Program-made: the position numbers and the translations under genes
Notes under the pieces: generated by a model
Told to the model about the DNA's origin: nothing
Database searches by the model: none
The model's input: the letters and a program-made list of their open reading frames with translations, nothing else
Part shown: piece by piece, positions 49,890 through 57,536 of the stretch
Numbering within the stretch: position 1 is the stretch's first letter
How the letters are laid out: each line of letters begins with the position of its first letter
From: CAVVIG01 sp050249955
GTDB taxonomy: Bacteria; Acidobacteriota; Vicinamibacteria; Vicinamibacterales; CAVVIG01
Direction of reading: 5' to 3'
Length of the DNA: 64,000 nucleotides
Assembly (NCBI GenBank): GCA_050249955.1
Contig: JBFWPN010000012.1
Span: forward strand, 62,001-126,000

Positions 49890-50070
49890 ATCATGCCGCC
49901 GCGTTACCTCGCGGCTTCCGGACATTCACCCAACACCCCCACTCCATCGGCGACCACAGCACGGGGCGACTCTGGCCGACTGCGGGTCGATCGGCGCTGG
50001 CTTGCCGGGCAGGTGAATACGCCGGATCGAGGCCGGGCACGGCGTCCACGATTCGCACGAAGGAGACAGC

Positions 50071-50277
50071 ATGGCAACAGGAACAATTCGATCGCTACGC
50101 ACGGACAAGGGCTTCGGCTTCATCAAGGACGCCCAGGGGAAGGAGTACTTCTTCCACCAGAGCGCCATCTACGGGGAAGGCATCAACGACCTGCGCGAAG
50201 GCGACACGGTGGAGTTCGAGATCGGCGAGGGTCCGAAGGGCCCGCGCGCCGAAAGCGTTCGCCGCACGAGCACCTAG
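50071..50277 (+). CDS. Cold-shock domain protein
   Basis: This 68-residue single-domain protein binds single-stranded RNA and DNA. RNP1 is KGFGFIKD and RNP2 is EYFFHQSAI, both on the expected strands of the small beta barrel. GAAGGAG lies upstream of the ATG. A leader of about 180 bases separates it from tRNA-Leu on the same strand; long leaders are common for temperature-controlled csp genes, but I see no specific thermosensor. Confidence 0.95.
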   Translation: MATGTIRSLRTDKGFGFIKDAQGKEYFFHQSAIYGEGINDLREGDTVEFEIGEGPKGPRAESVRRTST

Positions 50278-50461
50278 GACCGTCGTCACACACGTTTGGA
50301 CCGCCAGCGCGGGCCGTCTGAACGGCTGGAGCGTGGGCGCGCATCGCGCCGCGCTCCGTTCCTGCCCACTTGCACACTAAATGGCCCCCCGGCTAGATAC
50401 GGGGTTCACAACAGGCCTGCTTGTGCAGAGAATCTCCGGCAGTCGAGCTGGAGGTAGCCCC

Positions 50462-53149
50462 TTGGATACAGTCACGCGGGTGCGGGAACTCTTCGCGGAA
50501 GGACAGTTCGCGCAGTGCAGGCAACTCCTGCAGTCCATTCCACTGGTGCGGACCGACACCACCACGGTCCTGCTGAAGGCACGCGTCAGCGAACTCACCG
50601 GCGACCTCGATGGGGCCAGGCAGTCGGCCCACCACATCCTCCGATCGCGACTGACGTCCGATCTGCAGCGGTCTGCCGCCGAACTCGTGCTGTCGCGCGT
50701 GGCCGGCGCCAGCGGCGATCCGGAGTCGGAGCTCGCGCTGCTGCAGAAGGCGCTCGTACTGGCTGAACGGGCGGAGGACGTGCAGCAGATCGCGTGGACG
50801 CAGCTCCGGATGCTGGCGCTGCGAGCCGACCGCGACGGGTCGCAATCGTGCCGTGCACTGATGGCCAGTCTCCGCCGTAACGTCGGCTGTGCCGGCGACC
50901 CCGCCCTGACCGCCGCGGTCCACCTCGTGGTGGCCGACGCCGACGGCAAGCACGGACTCCTCTCGAAGAGCGCCCAGCACGTGCGGCTGGCGCAGAGCCT
51001 CCTCCAGCGCTATCCGAATGTCTGGCTGAGCGGCTGGGCCGAAACCACGGCCCTCGCACTGGCCATCCTCCAGGGAGACATGCCCGGTGCCATGGACCAC
51101 GGCACGCGCGCGCTGGCGCTCGGACGGCAGAGCGGCGCCGCCGCCGTCATCAGGAGCGCGCTGGCGAACCTGGGACGCCTGCACTACTCCAGGGGCGAAT
51201 TCGACCGTGCCCTCGAACTCCTGCACGAGGCGCTGACCACCACGCCACCCGACGGCGAGCTGTCGCTGGGGATCCGCGACTCCATCGCCCGGGTCCACAT
51301 GGCGCAGAACCGCCTGGACGTCAGTGAGGCGCTGCTGGCCTCCACCACGATCTGCGATCGGCAGTCGGCACGAAGCGGCCGCTACATCCATCGGCACTCA
51401 CTGCTCACCAAGGCCGAACTCCTGGTACGGCAGGGGCGCCACGGCGAGGCCGCCGCGTTCTTCGACGAGGCCTCGGCCCTCGCGGCCCGCTGCGGCGACA
51501 CGGTGCTCGAGGACGCGGTGCGGCACCTGGCCGAGGAGTCGTGCTGCCTGGCCGGCGACCTCCCCCGGACGGTCGACATCCCGGTGCCACGGCAGCTGAC
51601 ACCCGATGCCTCTATCCGGTACGAACGGGCGCTTGCGGCGCGGCTGCTCGCGAGCGGCGACGGAGCAGCAGCCCTGCGGCACCGCGATCGGGCGCTCCGG
51701 CTCTGTGCCTCCATCTCGAACCGCCAGGCCGAACAGGAGGTGTGGCAGAAGTGGACCGCGCTCACCGCCAGGCGCGGCGAGCCCCACACGGATCGGCCGC
51801 GCACGACCGGCAATGGCCTGCAGGACCTCGCCGCCGTCCTCATGCACGCCCGTCGGCCCGAACTGGTGGCAACCGAACTGCTCGCGGCCCTGGAAGGCTC
51901 CGGCCACGCCGTCGCTGCCCACGTGATCCTGCGCGGGACAGACGGGTCGTCCAGCCAGATGACCGGCTTCGGCACCATCCGCGCGGCGGACGAGGTGCGG
52001 ACGTTCCGGGTTGGTGCGAGCGGCACCCGAACGGTGGAGCTGGAGGTTGTTCCCCACCCCGACCTCGAGTCGCGGACCACGGTGAGCCTGCTCGACTTCC
52101 TCGTCCTCACCAGCCACGAGATCGAGCGGGCACGCATCGCCCGGGAAGAGACCCTCACGCTCTGGCCGACCGAGGAGCTCCCCGCCGAAGACGACGACTC
52201 CGTGGCCGCGGGACGGATGCGGGAGGCGCTGCTCGCCGTGCGGAAAATCGCGGATACGGACATCACGGTCGTGATCACCGGCGAGAGCGGCACAGGCAAG
52301 GAGGTGCTCGCGCGCGCCATCCACCGGTACTCACAGCGGTCGGCACGGCCCTTTGTCCCCTTCAACTGCACGGCAGTCCCCCGTGAACTGCTCGAGAGCC
52401 ACCTGTTCGGCTATCGGCGCGGGGCCTTCACGGGGGCCGACCGCGACAATCCCGGCCTGATCCGCGCGGCGAAGGACGGCACGCTCTTCCTCGACGAGAT
52501 CGGTGACCTGGCGCTCGACCTCCAGCCGAAGCTGCTGCGCTTCCTCGAGTCGAGCGAAGTACACCCGCTCGGTGAAGCGGCGCCCACGCGCGTGAACGTC
52601 CGCATCATCGCCGCCACCAACGCCAACCTGCGCGCCATGGTCGACCAGGGCCGCTTCCGCGAAGACCTGTACTACCGCCTGCACGTCTTCCCGATCGAGC
52701 TGCCGCCGCTGCGCGAACGCCGCGACGAGATTGCACCGCTGGCGCAGTTCTTCGCGCTGAAGTGGTCGCACGAGATGCGGAAGGGGCACGTGCGGATCGC
52801 CGACGACCTGATGGAACACCTGCGGCTGTGCGACTGGCCCGGCAACATCCGGCAACTGAGCAACGAGATCAGCCGGATGGTGGCCACCACCGATCCGGAC
52901 GGCGAACTGACGCTCGCGTCGCTCTCGCCCGGCATGCGGGGCGCACGCCACGCAGACATCAGGCCTCGGTCCGACGCCGAACTCCCGGTCCGCCTTGATG
53001 GCGACCTGCCATCGGCCGTAGCCTGGCTCGAACGCGAGATGATTGGACGGGCCCTGGCCCGCCACGACGGCCGGGTGGATTCAGCCGCGCGCGCCCTCGG
53101 CATCTCCAGGAAGGGGCTCTACCTGAAGCGGCAGCGGCTCGGCGTGTAG
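50462..53149 (+). CDS. TPR-containing sigma54-dependent transcriptional activator
   Basis: This protein activates sigma54 promoters. The N-terminal half (about 1-470) is a helical TPR-like array (for example RALANLGRLHYSRGEFDRALELL-type units), followed by a small linker domain, the AAA+ domain (about 600-830) with Walker A GESGTGKE, the sigma54-contact loop GAFTGA, LFLDEIGD and RFREDLYYRL, and a Fis-type HTH at the end (RVDSAARALGISRKGLYLKR). TTG 50462 is preferred because GGAGG lies 7 bases upstream; ATG 50381 in the same frame has no ribosome binding site. The trigger sensed by the TPR part is unknown. Its 3' end overlaps the convergent HTH gene by 69 bases. Confidence 0.88.
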   Translation: MDTVTRVRELFAEGQFAQCRQLLQSIPLVRTDTTTVLLKARVSELTGDLDGARQSAHHILRSRLTSDLQRSAAELVLSRVAGASGDPESELALLQKALVLAERAEDVQQIAWTQLRMLALRADRDGSQSCRALMASLRRNVGCAGDPALTAAVHLVVADADGKHGLLSKSAQHVRLAQSLLQRYPNVWLSGWAETTALALAILQGDMPGAMDHGTRALALGRQSGAAAVIRSALANLGRLHYSRGEFDRALELLHEALTTTPPDGELSLGIRDSIARVHMAQNRLDVSEALLASTTICDRQSARSGRYIHRHSLLTKAELLVRQGRHGEAAAFFDEASALAARCGDTVLEDAVRHLAEESCCLAGDLPRTVDIPVPRQLTPDASIRYERALAARLLASGDGAAALRHRDRALRLCASISNRQAEQEVWQKWTALTARRGEPHTDRPRTTGNGLQDLAAVLMHARRPELVATELLAALEGSGHAVAAHVILRGTDGSSSQMTGFGTIRAADEVRTFRVGASGTRTVELEVVPHPDLESRTTVSLLDFLVLTSHEIERARIAREETLTLWPTEELPAEDDDSVAAGRMREALLAVRKIADTDITVVITGESGTGKEVLARAIHRYSQRSARPFVPFNCTAVPRELLESHLFGYRRGAFTGADRDNPGLIRAAKDGTLFLDEIGDLALDLQPKLLRFLESSEVHPLGEAAPTRVNVRIIAATNANLRAMVDQGRFREDLYYRLHVFPIELPPLRERRDEIAPLAQFFALKWSHEMRKGHVRIADDLMEHLRLCDWPGNIRQLSNEISRMVATTDPDGELTLASLSPGMRGARHADIRPRSDAELPVRLDGDLPSAVAWLEREMIGRALARHDGRVDSAARALGISRKGLYLKRQRLGV

Positions 53150-53320
53150 GGCGACGCCTTCCCCGAGCAGCACCCGCTGCGATCCACCACGCGTCCGCAC
53201 CGTGGTGAGCCGCCCGCGCCTGATCCAGTAGTAGATGGTCCGTCTCGACACGCCGAGCAGCGCCGCCGCATCGTCGATCAGGAACGACCGGGCCGGGTGC
53301 CCGGCAAACACGTGAGCCAT
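53081..53320 (-). CDS. Excisionase/MerR-like helix-turn-helix protein
   Basis: This 79-residue protein has a winged helix-turn-helix of the excisionase type near its start: FLIDDAAALLGVSRRTIYYWIRRGRL followed by a wing with TVRTRGGSQRVLL. The last 25 residues lie in the part that overlaps the end of the sigma54 activator. Small HTH proteins of this kind are transcriptional regulators; no integrase or mobile-element gene is nearby, so excision is unlikely. Its target is unknown; a palindrome stands 91 bases upstream of its start. Confidence 0.75.
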   Translation of the reverse strand: MAHVFAGHPARSFLIDDAAALLGVSRRTIYYWIRRGRLTTVRTRGGSQRVLLGEGVALHAEPLPLQVEPLPGDAEGARG

Positions 53321-53410
53321 GCTCCCGGCCCATCACGTGCGATGCCAGCCGCTGCCCCGCGCGGACGCCTGAAATCTGGCCAGAACCGCCGTGGCCCATC
53401 GCTCGGAACC

Positions 53411-53425
53411 GAGTAGTTACTACTC
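53411..53425. promoter_or_regulatory. Perfect palindrome GAGTAGT-T-ACTACTC
   Basis: A 7-1-7 perfect palindrome lies between the divergent HTH gene and mntH. It is AT-richer than its surroundings and may be an operator. Confidence 0.45.
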
Positions 53426-53498
53426 ACACGGGTCGAGACTACCCGGGTTGCCCACACCGTCGGCGCAAGCCCAACCGCAGATTCCGTGCAGACGCCCG

Positions 53499-53527
53499 TT
53501 GACTTTGCCGGATACAGCCCTTACATT
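53499..53527 (+). promoter_or_regulatory. Sigma70-like promoter of mntH
   Basis: TTGACT (53499-53504) and TACATT (53522-53527) are separated by 17 bases, the canonical spacing. The -10 hexamer is inside the palindrome 53523-53544. Confidence 0.6.
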
Positions 53528-53544
53528 TTGAACAATCAAAATGT
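53523..53544. promoter_or_regulatory. Candidate operator overlapping the mntH -10 and start codon
   Basis: ACATTTTG and CAAAATGT form a perfect 8-bp inverted repeat with a 6-base spacer. It overlaps the -10, the expected transcription start and the annotated ATG. A repressor of the MntR/Fur/DtxR kind is the natural candidate, but the sequence is not a known box. Confidence 0.55.
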
Positions 53545-54893
53545 TGCCGGACTCACCCAAGCCCGCCGCTGCCTCGTCCGGATGGCGCAGCAGTCCGCCG
53601 ATGCCGAGTCTCCCGGAGGTGCACGGCTCCGTCCCCGTTCCGCACGGCGCCGGCTTCTGGCGCAAGCTGATGGCGTTCGCGGGGCCTGGCTACCTCGTCG
53701 CCGTCGGCTACATGGACCCGGGCAACTGGGCCACCGACATCGCGGGTGGCGCGCGGTTCGGCTACACGCTCCTCAGCGTGATCATGATCTCCAACCTGAT
53801 GGCCATCCTGCTCCAGTCGCTGGCGGCCAGGCTGGGCATCGCGAGCGGGCGCGACCTCGCGCAGGCCTGCAGGGACAGCTACTCGCGGAACACGACCGTC
53901 GTGCTGTGGATCCTCTGCGAGATCGCCATCGCCGCATGCGACCTGGCCGAGGTGGTGGGCGCGGCCATCGCCCTCAACCTGCTCTTCGGCCTGCCGCTCA
54001 TCTGGGGTGTCTGCCTCACCGCCCTCGACGTGCTCATCGTCCTCTACCTGCAACACAGGGGCTTCCGTTACGTGGAGGCGCTCGTCATCGGGCTGATCCT
54101 CGCGATTGCCGGCTCGTTCGCCGTGGAGATGTACCTCTCGAGGCCTGACGTGGTGGAGGTGGCCCGCGGGTTCATCCCGCGCACGGAGGTGCTCACCAAT
54201 CCGGAGATGCTGTACATCGCCATCGGCATCCTGGGTGCGACCGTGATGCCGCACAACCTCTACCTGCACAGCTCGATCGTCCAGACACGGAAGTACCTGG
54301 ACACGCCGGAGAGCAAGGCCGAGGCGATCCGCTTCGCATCGATCGACTCGGCGGTCGCGCTGATGTCGGCCCTCTTCATCAACGCCGCGATCCTCGTCAT
54401 GGCCGCCGCCACCTTCCACGGCACCGGGCACCAGGACGTGGCCGACATCTCGGACGCCTACCAGCTGCTCTCGCCGCTGCTCGGCACAACCATGGCGAGC
54501 ATCCTCTTCGCGGTGGCGCTGCTCTGCTCGGGGCAGAACGCGACACTCACGGGCACGCTGGCAGGTCAGATCGTGATGGAGGGGTTCATCAACCTCCGCC
54601 TGCGTCCGTGGCTGCGGCGGCTCATCACCCGGCTCATCGCGATCATCCCCGCCGTGATCGTCACGGCGCTCTATGGCGAGCGGGGCACCGGTCCGCTCCT
54701 CATCCTGAGCCAGGTGATTCTCAGCCTGCAGCTGCCGTTCGCTGTGTTTCCGCTCGTGTCCTTCACGAGCGACCGCTCGAAGATGGGCGAGTTCGTGAAC
54801 CCGCCCTGGGTGAAGGCCCTCGCCTGGACGATCGCCGTGGTCATTGCCGCCCTGAACGTCTGGCTGCTCTACCAGACGTTCGTGGGCATGTAG
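53541..54893 (+). CDS. mntH: Nramp-family divalent metal transporter
   Basis: MntH imports Mn2+ (and Fe2+) with protons. The 450-residue protein has eleven helices and the metal-site motifs DPGNWATD in helix 1 and VMPHNLYLH in helix 6. The ATG at 53541 lies within the operator palindrome and lacks a ribosome binding site; ATG 53601, which gives MPSLPEVHG and still contains all of the transporter, is an equally possible start. The TAG stop is part of a -10-like hexamer for the universal stress gene that follows. Confidence 0.92.
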   Translation: MLPDSPKPAAASSGWRSSPPMPSLPEVHGSVPVPHGAGFWRKLMAFAGPGYLVAVGYMDPGNWATDIAGGARFGYTLLSVIMISNLMAILLQSLAARLGIASGRDLAQACRDSYSRNTTVVLWILCEIAIAACDLAEVVGAAIALNLLFGLPLIWGVCLTALDVLIVLYLQHRGFRYVEALVIGLILAIAGSFAVEMYLSRPDVVEVARGFIPRTEVLTNPEMLYIAIGILGATVMPHNLYLHSSIVQTRKYLDTPESKAEAIRFASIDSAVALMSALFINAAILVMAAATFHGTGHQDVADISDAYQLLSPLLGTTMASILFAVALLCSGQNATLTGTLAGQIVMEGFINLRLRPWLRRLITRLIAIIPAVIVTALYGERGTGPLLILSQVILSLQLPFAVFPLVSFTSDRSKMGEFVNPPWVKALAWTIAVVIAALNVWLLYQTFVGM

Positions 54894-54896
54894 AAT
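54891..54896 (+). promoter_or_regulatory. -10-like TAGAAT before the universal stress gene
   Basis: TAGAAT overlaps the mntH stop codon and ends 9 bases before the ATG at 54906, with no ribosome binding site. Confidence 0.35.
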
Positions 54897-54905
54897 CTCC
54901 AGCCG

Positions 54906-55328
54906 ATGTACCGCCGCATCCTCGTCGCCCTCGAACACTCGGCCGCCGACGCCACGATTCTCGTGCACGCGCGGGATCTGGCCCGCCTCACCGGCGCGGA
55001 ACTGCTGCTGGTGCACGTCGCCGACGGCTGGGCGGCGCGCCACTTCGATCACCTGAACCTGCGCGAGTCGGAGGAGATGCGCGAGGATCGCGCGTACCTC
55101 GAACGCACGCGCGCGGAACTGGCCGCCGAAGGGCTGGTCGTGGAGGTGCAGCTCGCCAAGGGCGACCCGGCCGACGAACTGATCCGCATCGCGGACCAGG
55201 GGCACGTCGACCTGATTGCGATGTCCACGCACGGACATCGCTTCATCCAGGATGTGCTGTTCGGCACCACAGTCAGCAAGGTGCGGCACCTGGTGAAGAT
55301 CCCGGTACTGCTGCTACGGGCTCAGTAG
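54906..55328 (+). CDS. Universal stress protein (UspA family)
   Basis: This 140-residue protein has the UspA fold: first strand MYRRILVALEHSAADATIL and the C-terminal STHGHRFIQDVLFGTTVSKV, which corresponds to the ATP-binding loop G-2X-G-9X-G. The second glycine of that loop is replaced (HGHRFI), so nucleotide binding may be weakened. It follows mntH by 12 bases and is likely co-transcribed. Confidence 0.9.
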   Translation: MYRRILVALEHSAADATILVHARDLARLTGAELLLVHVADGWAARHFDHLNLRESEEMREDRAYLERTRAELAAEGLVVEVQLAKGDPADELIRIADQGHVDLIAMSTHGHRFIQDVLFGTTVSKVRHLVKIPVLLLRAQ

Positions 55329-55354
55329 CCACGCTGGCTCGTCCGTTGCCGAGC

Positions 55355-55377
55355 TGTCCTGCGGCGGCGGCAGGACA
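55355..55377 (+). terminator. Probable terminator of mntH-usp
   Basis: TGTCCTGC pairs with GCAGGACA (8 bp) around a 7-base loop 26 bases after the usp stop; a T tract is lacking. Confidence 0.45.
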
Positions 55378-55503
55378 CACGACACCCCGACAGGCGGGAC
55401 CGACCTGGTCGTGCGAACCTCTTCCGTGTTGTGACGTGGGGTCTTGCGAGAATGCGGGGAACGAGGCGAGCCGGTCATCCACCGGCTCGCATGACTGGCA
55501 GGG

Positions 55504-55716
55504 CTAGCTGACCTCTTCGTCCTCTTCAAGCCACGGGATGGGCTGAGGACCAGGGACAATGCCCGCAATATCGGGGTCTTCCTCACCAGGACCGCGCTGC
55601 GCGCCGCCCTTGTTCAGCTTGGCGGTCGCTCGCCGCTCATCCTTCTGCTTCCGCTTTTCCTGTCGCGCACGCTCTTTGGCGCGTTTCTCGAGCGTGGGTC
55701 GTGTCCGATTTGCCAC
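55504..55716 (-). CDS. Small highly charged protein of unknown function
   Basis: This 70-residue protein has a strongly basic helical half (RPTLEKRAKERARQEKRKQK) and an acidic Pro-rich tail (WLEEDEEVS). Small proteins with this 'KRxKExxRxEKRxxK' start are widespread in Acidobacteriota and Deltaproteobacteria and have no assigned role; nucleic-acid binding is possible. GTG 55716 is chosen because GGAGG lies 4 bases upstream. Confidence 0.7.
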   Translation of the reverse strand: MANRTRPTLEKRAKERARQEKRKQKDERRATAKLNKGGAQRGPGEEDPDIAGIVPGPQPIPWLEEDEEVS

Positions 55717-55814
55717 CGTGCCTCCCTGTATCACCCATAAATGTATCACTGGCCGGAGGGTGACGGCTCGACTGGATTGACCGCGAGGGCACGCCTCCTG
55801 CACAGCGTCGGGGC

Positions 55815-56765
55815 ATGACGTGGATGCTGTTCGTCGCCATCCTGGCGTCCACCCAACAGGGCGTCAACCGCCCAAAGGCCGATCGCCCTGCGACATGCGG
55901 TGATGTGCTCGCCTTCCAGGTGCGGCTCGATCGACGCGGATTCTCACCGGGCGAAATCGATGGCCGGCACGGCCCGAACCTCGAGCGTGCGCTCACGGCG
56001 TTTCAGGAGCAGGCCCAGATTCCGGTGACGGGACAGCCGGACTGCGCATCGTGGGCCGAGCTCAGCTCCGACGGTACCAGCGACGTACTCATCGACTATC
56101 AGGTGACCGAAGAGGATGAGGCCGGTCCTTTCCTCGAAGGCTCGCTGCCACCGTCACTCCCCGAACAGGCGTCGCTGCCCTCGCTGGCCTACGCTTCGGT
56201 TCTCGAAGCCCTCGCTGAGCGGTTCCACGCATCGCCCCGCCTCATCACGCGGCTGAACCCAGGGGTTCGCATCGCCGCGGGCGCCACCATACGCGTTCCG
56301 GCAGTCACCCCGTTCGACCCAGCCAGCAAGCCAGGCCTTGACGCAGTGGCCGGCACCACGACCATCCGGGTCTCGCGAAGCGGCAACACGCTCCGGGTGC
56401 TCCGGGAGGATGGCACGACCGCCTTCACCGCGCCGGTCTCGAGCGGCAGCGAACACGACCCGCTTCCCCTCGGCACGTGGAAGGTCACCGGCACGTCCTG
56501 GATGCCGCCGTTCCACTACAACCCGGAGCTGTTCTGGGACGCAGACGCCACCGACCCGAAAGCGGTGATCAAGCCCGGCCCCAACAACCCGGTTGGTGCG
56601 GTCTGGGTCGACATCAACGTGCCGCATTACGGCCTGCACGGCACGCCGACGCCCCGCCTGGTGGGCCACGCCCAGTCGCACGGCTGCGTACGCCTCACCA
56701 ACTGGGACGCGGCGAGGCTGGCCTCGCTCGTCAAGCCTGGCACGCCGGTGGTGTTCGACCCATGA
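55815..56765 (+). CDS. L,D-transpeptidase with peptidoglycan-binding domain
   Basis: This 316-residue protein forms 3-3 crosslinks or links lipoprotein to peptidoglycan. After a short hydrophobic N-terminus it has a PG_binding_1 domain (about 28-85: VLAFQVRLDRRGFSPGEIDGRHG), a LysM-like stretch (LITRLNPGVRIAAGATIRVP) and a YkuD catalytic domain ending HGTPTPRLVGHAQSHGCVRL, which has the catalytic Cys in SHGCVR. The start has no good ribosome binding site. It overlaps the M23 gene by four bases. Confidence 0.9.
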   Translation: MTWMLFVAILASTQQGVNRPKADRPATCGDVLAFQVRLDRRGFSPGEIDGRHGPNLERALTAFQEQAQIPVTGQPDCASWAELSSDGTSDVLIDYQVTEEDEAGPFLEGSLPPSLPEQASLPSLAYASVLEALAERFHASPRLITRLNPGVRIAAGATIRVPAVTPFDPASKPGLDAVAGTTTIRVSRSGNTLRVLREDGTTAFTAPVSSGSEHDPLPLGTWKVTGTSWMPPFHYNPELFWDADATDPKAVIKPGPNNPVGAVWVDINVPHYGLHGTPTPRLVGHAQSHGCVRLTNWDAARLASLVKPGTPVVFDP

Positions 56766-57415
56766 CCTCCCAGCGGACGGTCATCGCACGGGCGGTGGTG
56801 GCGCCGGTGCTCGTGGCCGTCGCCATCGCCGTCGCCGCGCGGCTCCAGCCGGGTGATGCCGCGGCTCCGGCGGAACCGGTCATCGGCCCTCACGATCGGC
56901 CCACGCCCCCGGCGCTCGCCCCTGCGCCGGCAGCGGCTGGGGCCCCGCCTGTCGACCGCGCCCCCGCCACCCTCGCCGACAGAAATCTCCGTCTTCCGAT
57001 CGCCGCCGCCGACGTCGGGGCCATGAAGGGTCAGTTCGACCAGCCTCGTGACGGTGGCAGGCGCGGGCACGAAGCGGTCGACATCCTCGCCCCGCGCCAC
57101 ACGGCCGTCCACGCCGTAGACGATGGCACCATCGAGAAGCTGTTCCTCAGCAAGGCGGGCGGCATCACGATCTACCAGTTCGACCCGACCCGTCGCTTCG
57201 CGTACTACTACGCGCATCTCGAGCGCTATGCCCCTGGTCTTGGCGAACGCCAGGCGGTGTCGAAGGGGGACATCCTCGGCTACGTCGGCACGTCGGGCAA
57301 TGCCCCGCCTGACACGCCGCACCTGCACTTCGCCATCTTCGAGCTGACGCCGGAACGGCAGTGGTGGACGGGGACGCCGATCGATCCGTGGCTGGCGTTC
57401 AGGAACGAGGGCTGA
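56762..57415 (+). CDS. M23-family (LytM-type) metallopeptidase
   Basis: This 217-residue protein has an N-terminal membrane anchor (about 10-28), a Pro/Ala-rich linker and a LytM domain with zinc ligands in RRGHEAVDILAP (HxxxD) and PHLHFAIF (HxH). LytM peptidases cleave peptidoglycan stem peptides. Its ATG overlaps the stop of the L,D-transpeptidase gene, so a synthetic and a hydrolytic wall enzyme are translationally coupled. Confidence 0.92.
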   Translation: MTSQRTVIARAVVAPVLVAVAIAVAARLQPGDAAAPAEPVIGPHDRPTPPALAPAPAAAGAPPVDRAPATLADRNLRLPIAAADVGAMKGQFDQPRDGGRRGHEAVDILAPRHTAVHAVDDGTIEKLFLSKAGGITIYQFDPTRRFAYYYAHLERYAPGLGERQAVSKGDILGYVGTSGNAPPDTPHLHFAIFELTPERQWWTGTPIDPWLAFRNEG

Positions 57416-57465
57416 CGAGCACGCGTCGCACCGGCGACAAGGAGAGACACCTGCTGGAAACGAAA

Positions 57466-57498
57466 GCGCCGGACGATCCGTGGTGGACCGTCCGGCGC
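57466..57498. terminator. Bidirectional hairpin between convergent genes
   Basis: GCGCCGGACG (57466-57475) pairs perfectly with CGTCCGGCGC (57489-57498) across a 13-base loop, between the M23 gene and the PQQ dehydrogenase gene. Confidence 0.65.
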
Positions 57499-57536
57499 AG
57501 GTCGTGCGTGCCCGGTGCCTGCCGGGCGGAAGCGGG

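Noticed and set aside
53081..53320. Phage excisionase or toxin-antitoxin component
   Set aside because: The HTH type fits excisionases, but no integrase, att site, toxin or phage gene is nearby.
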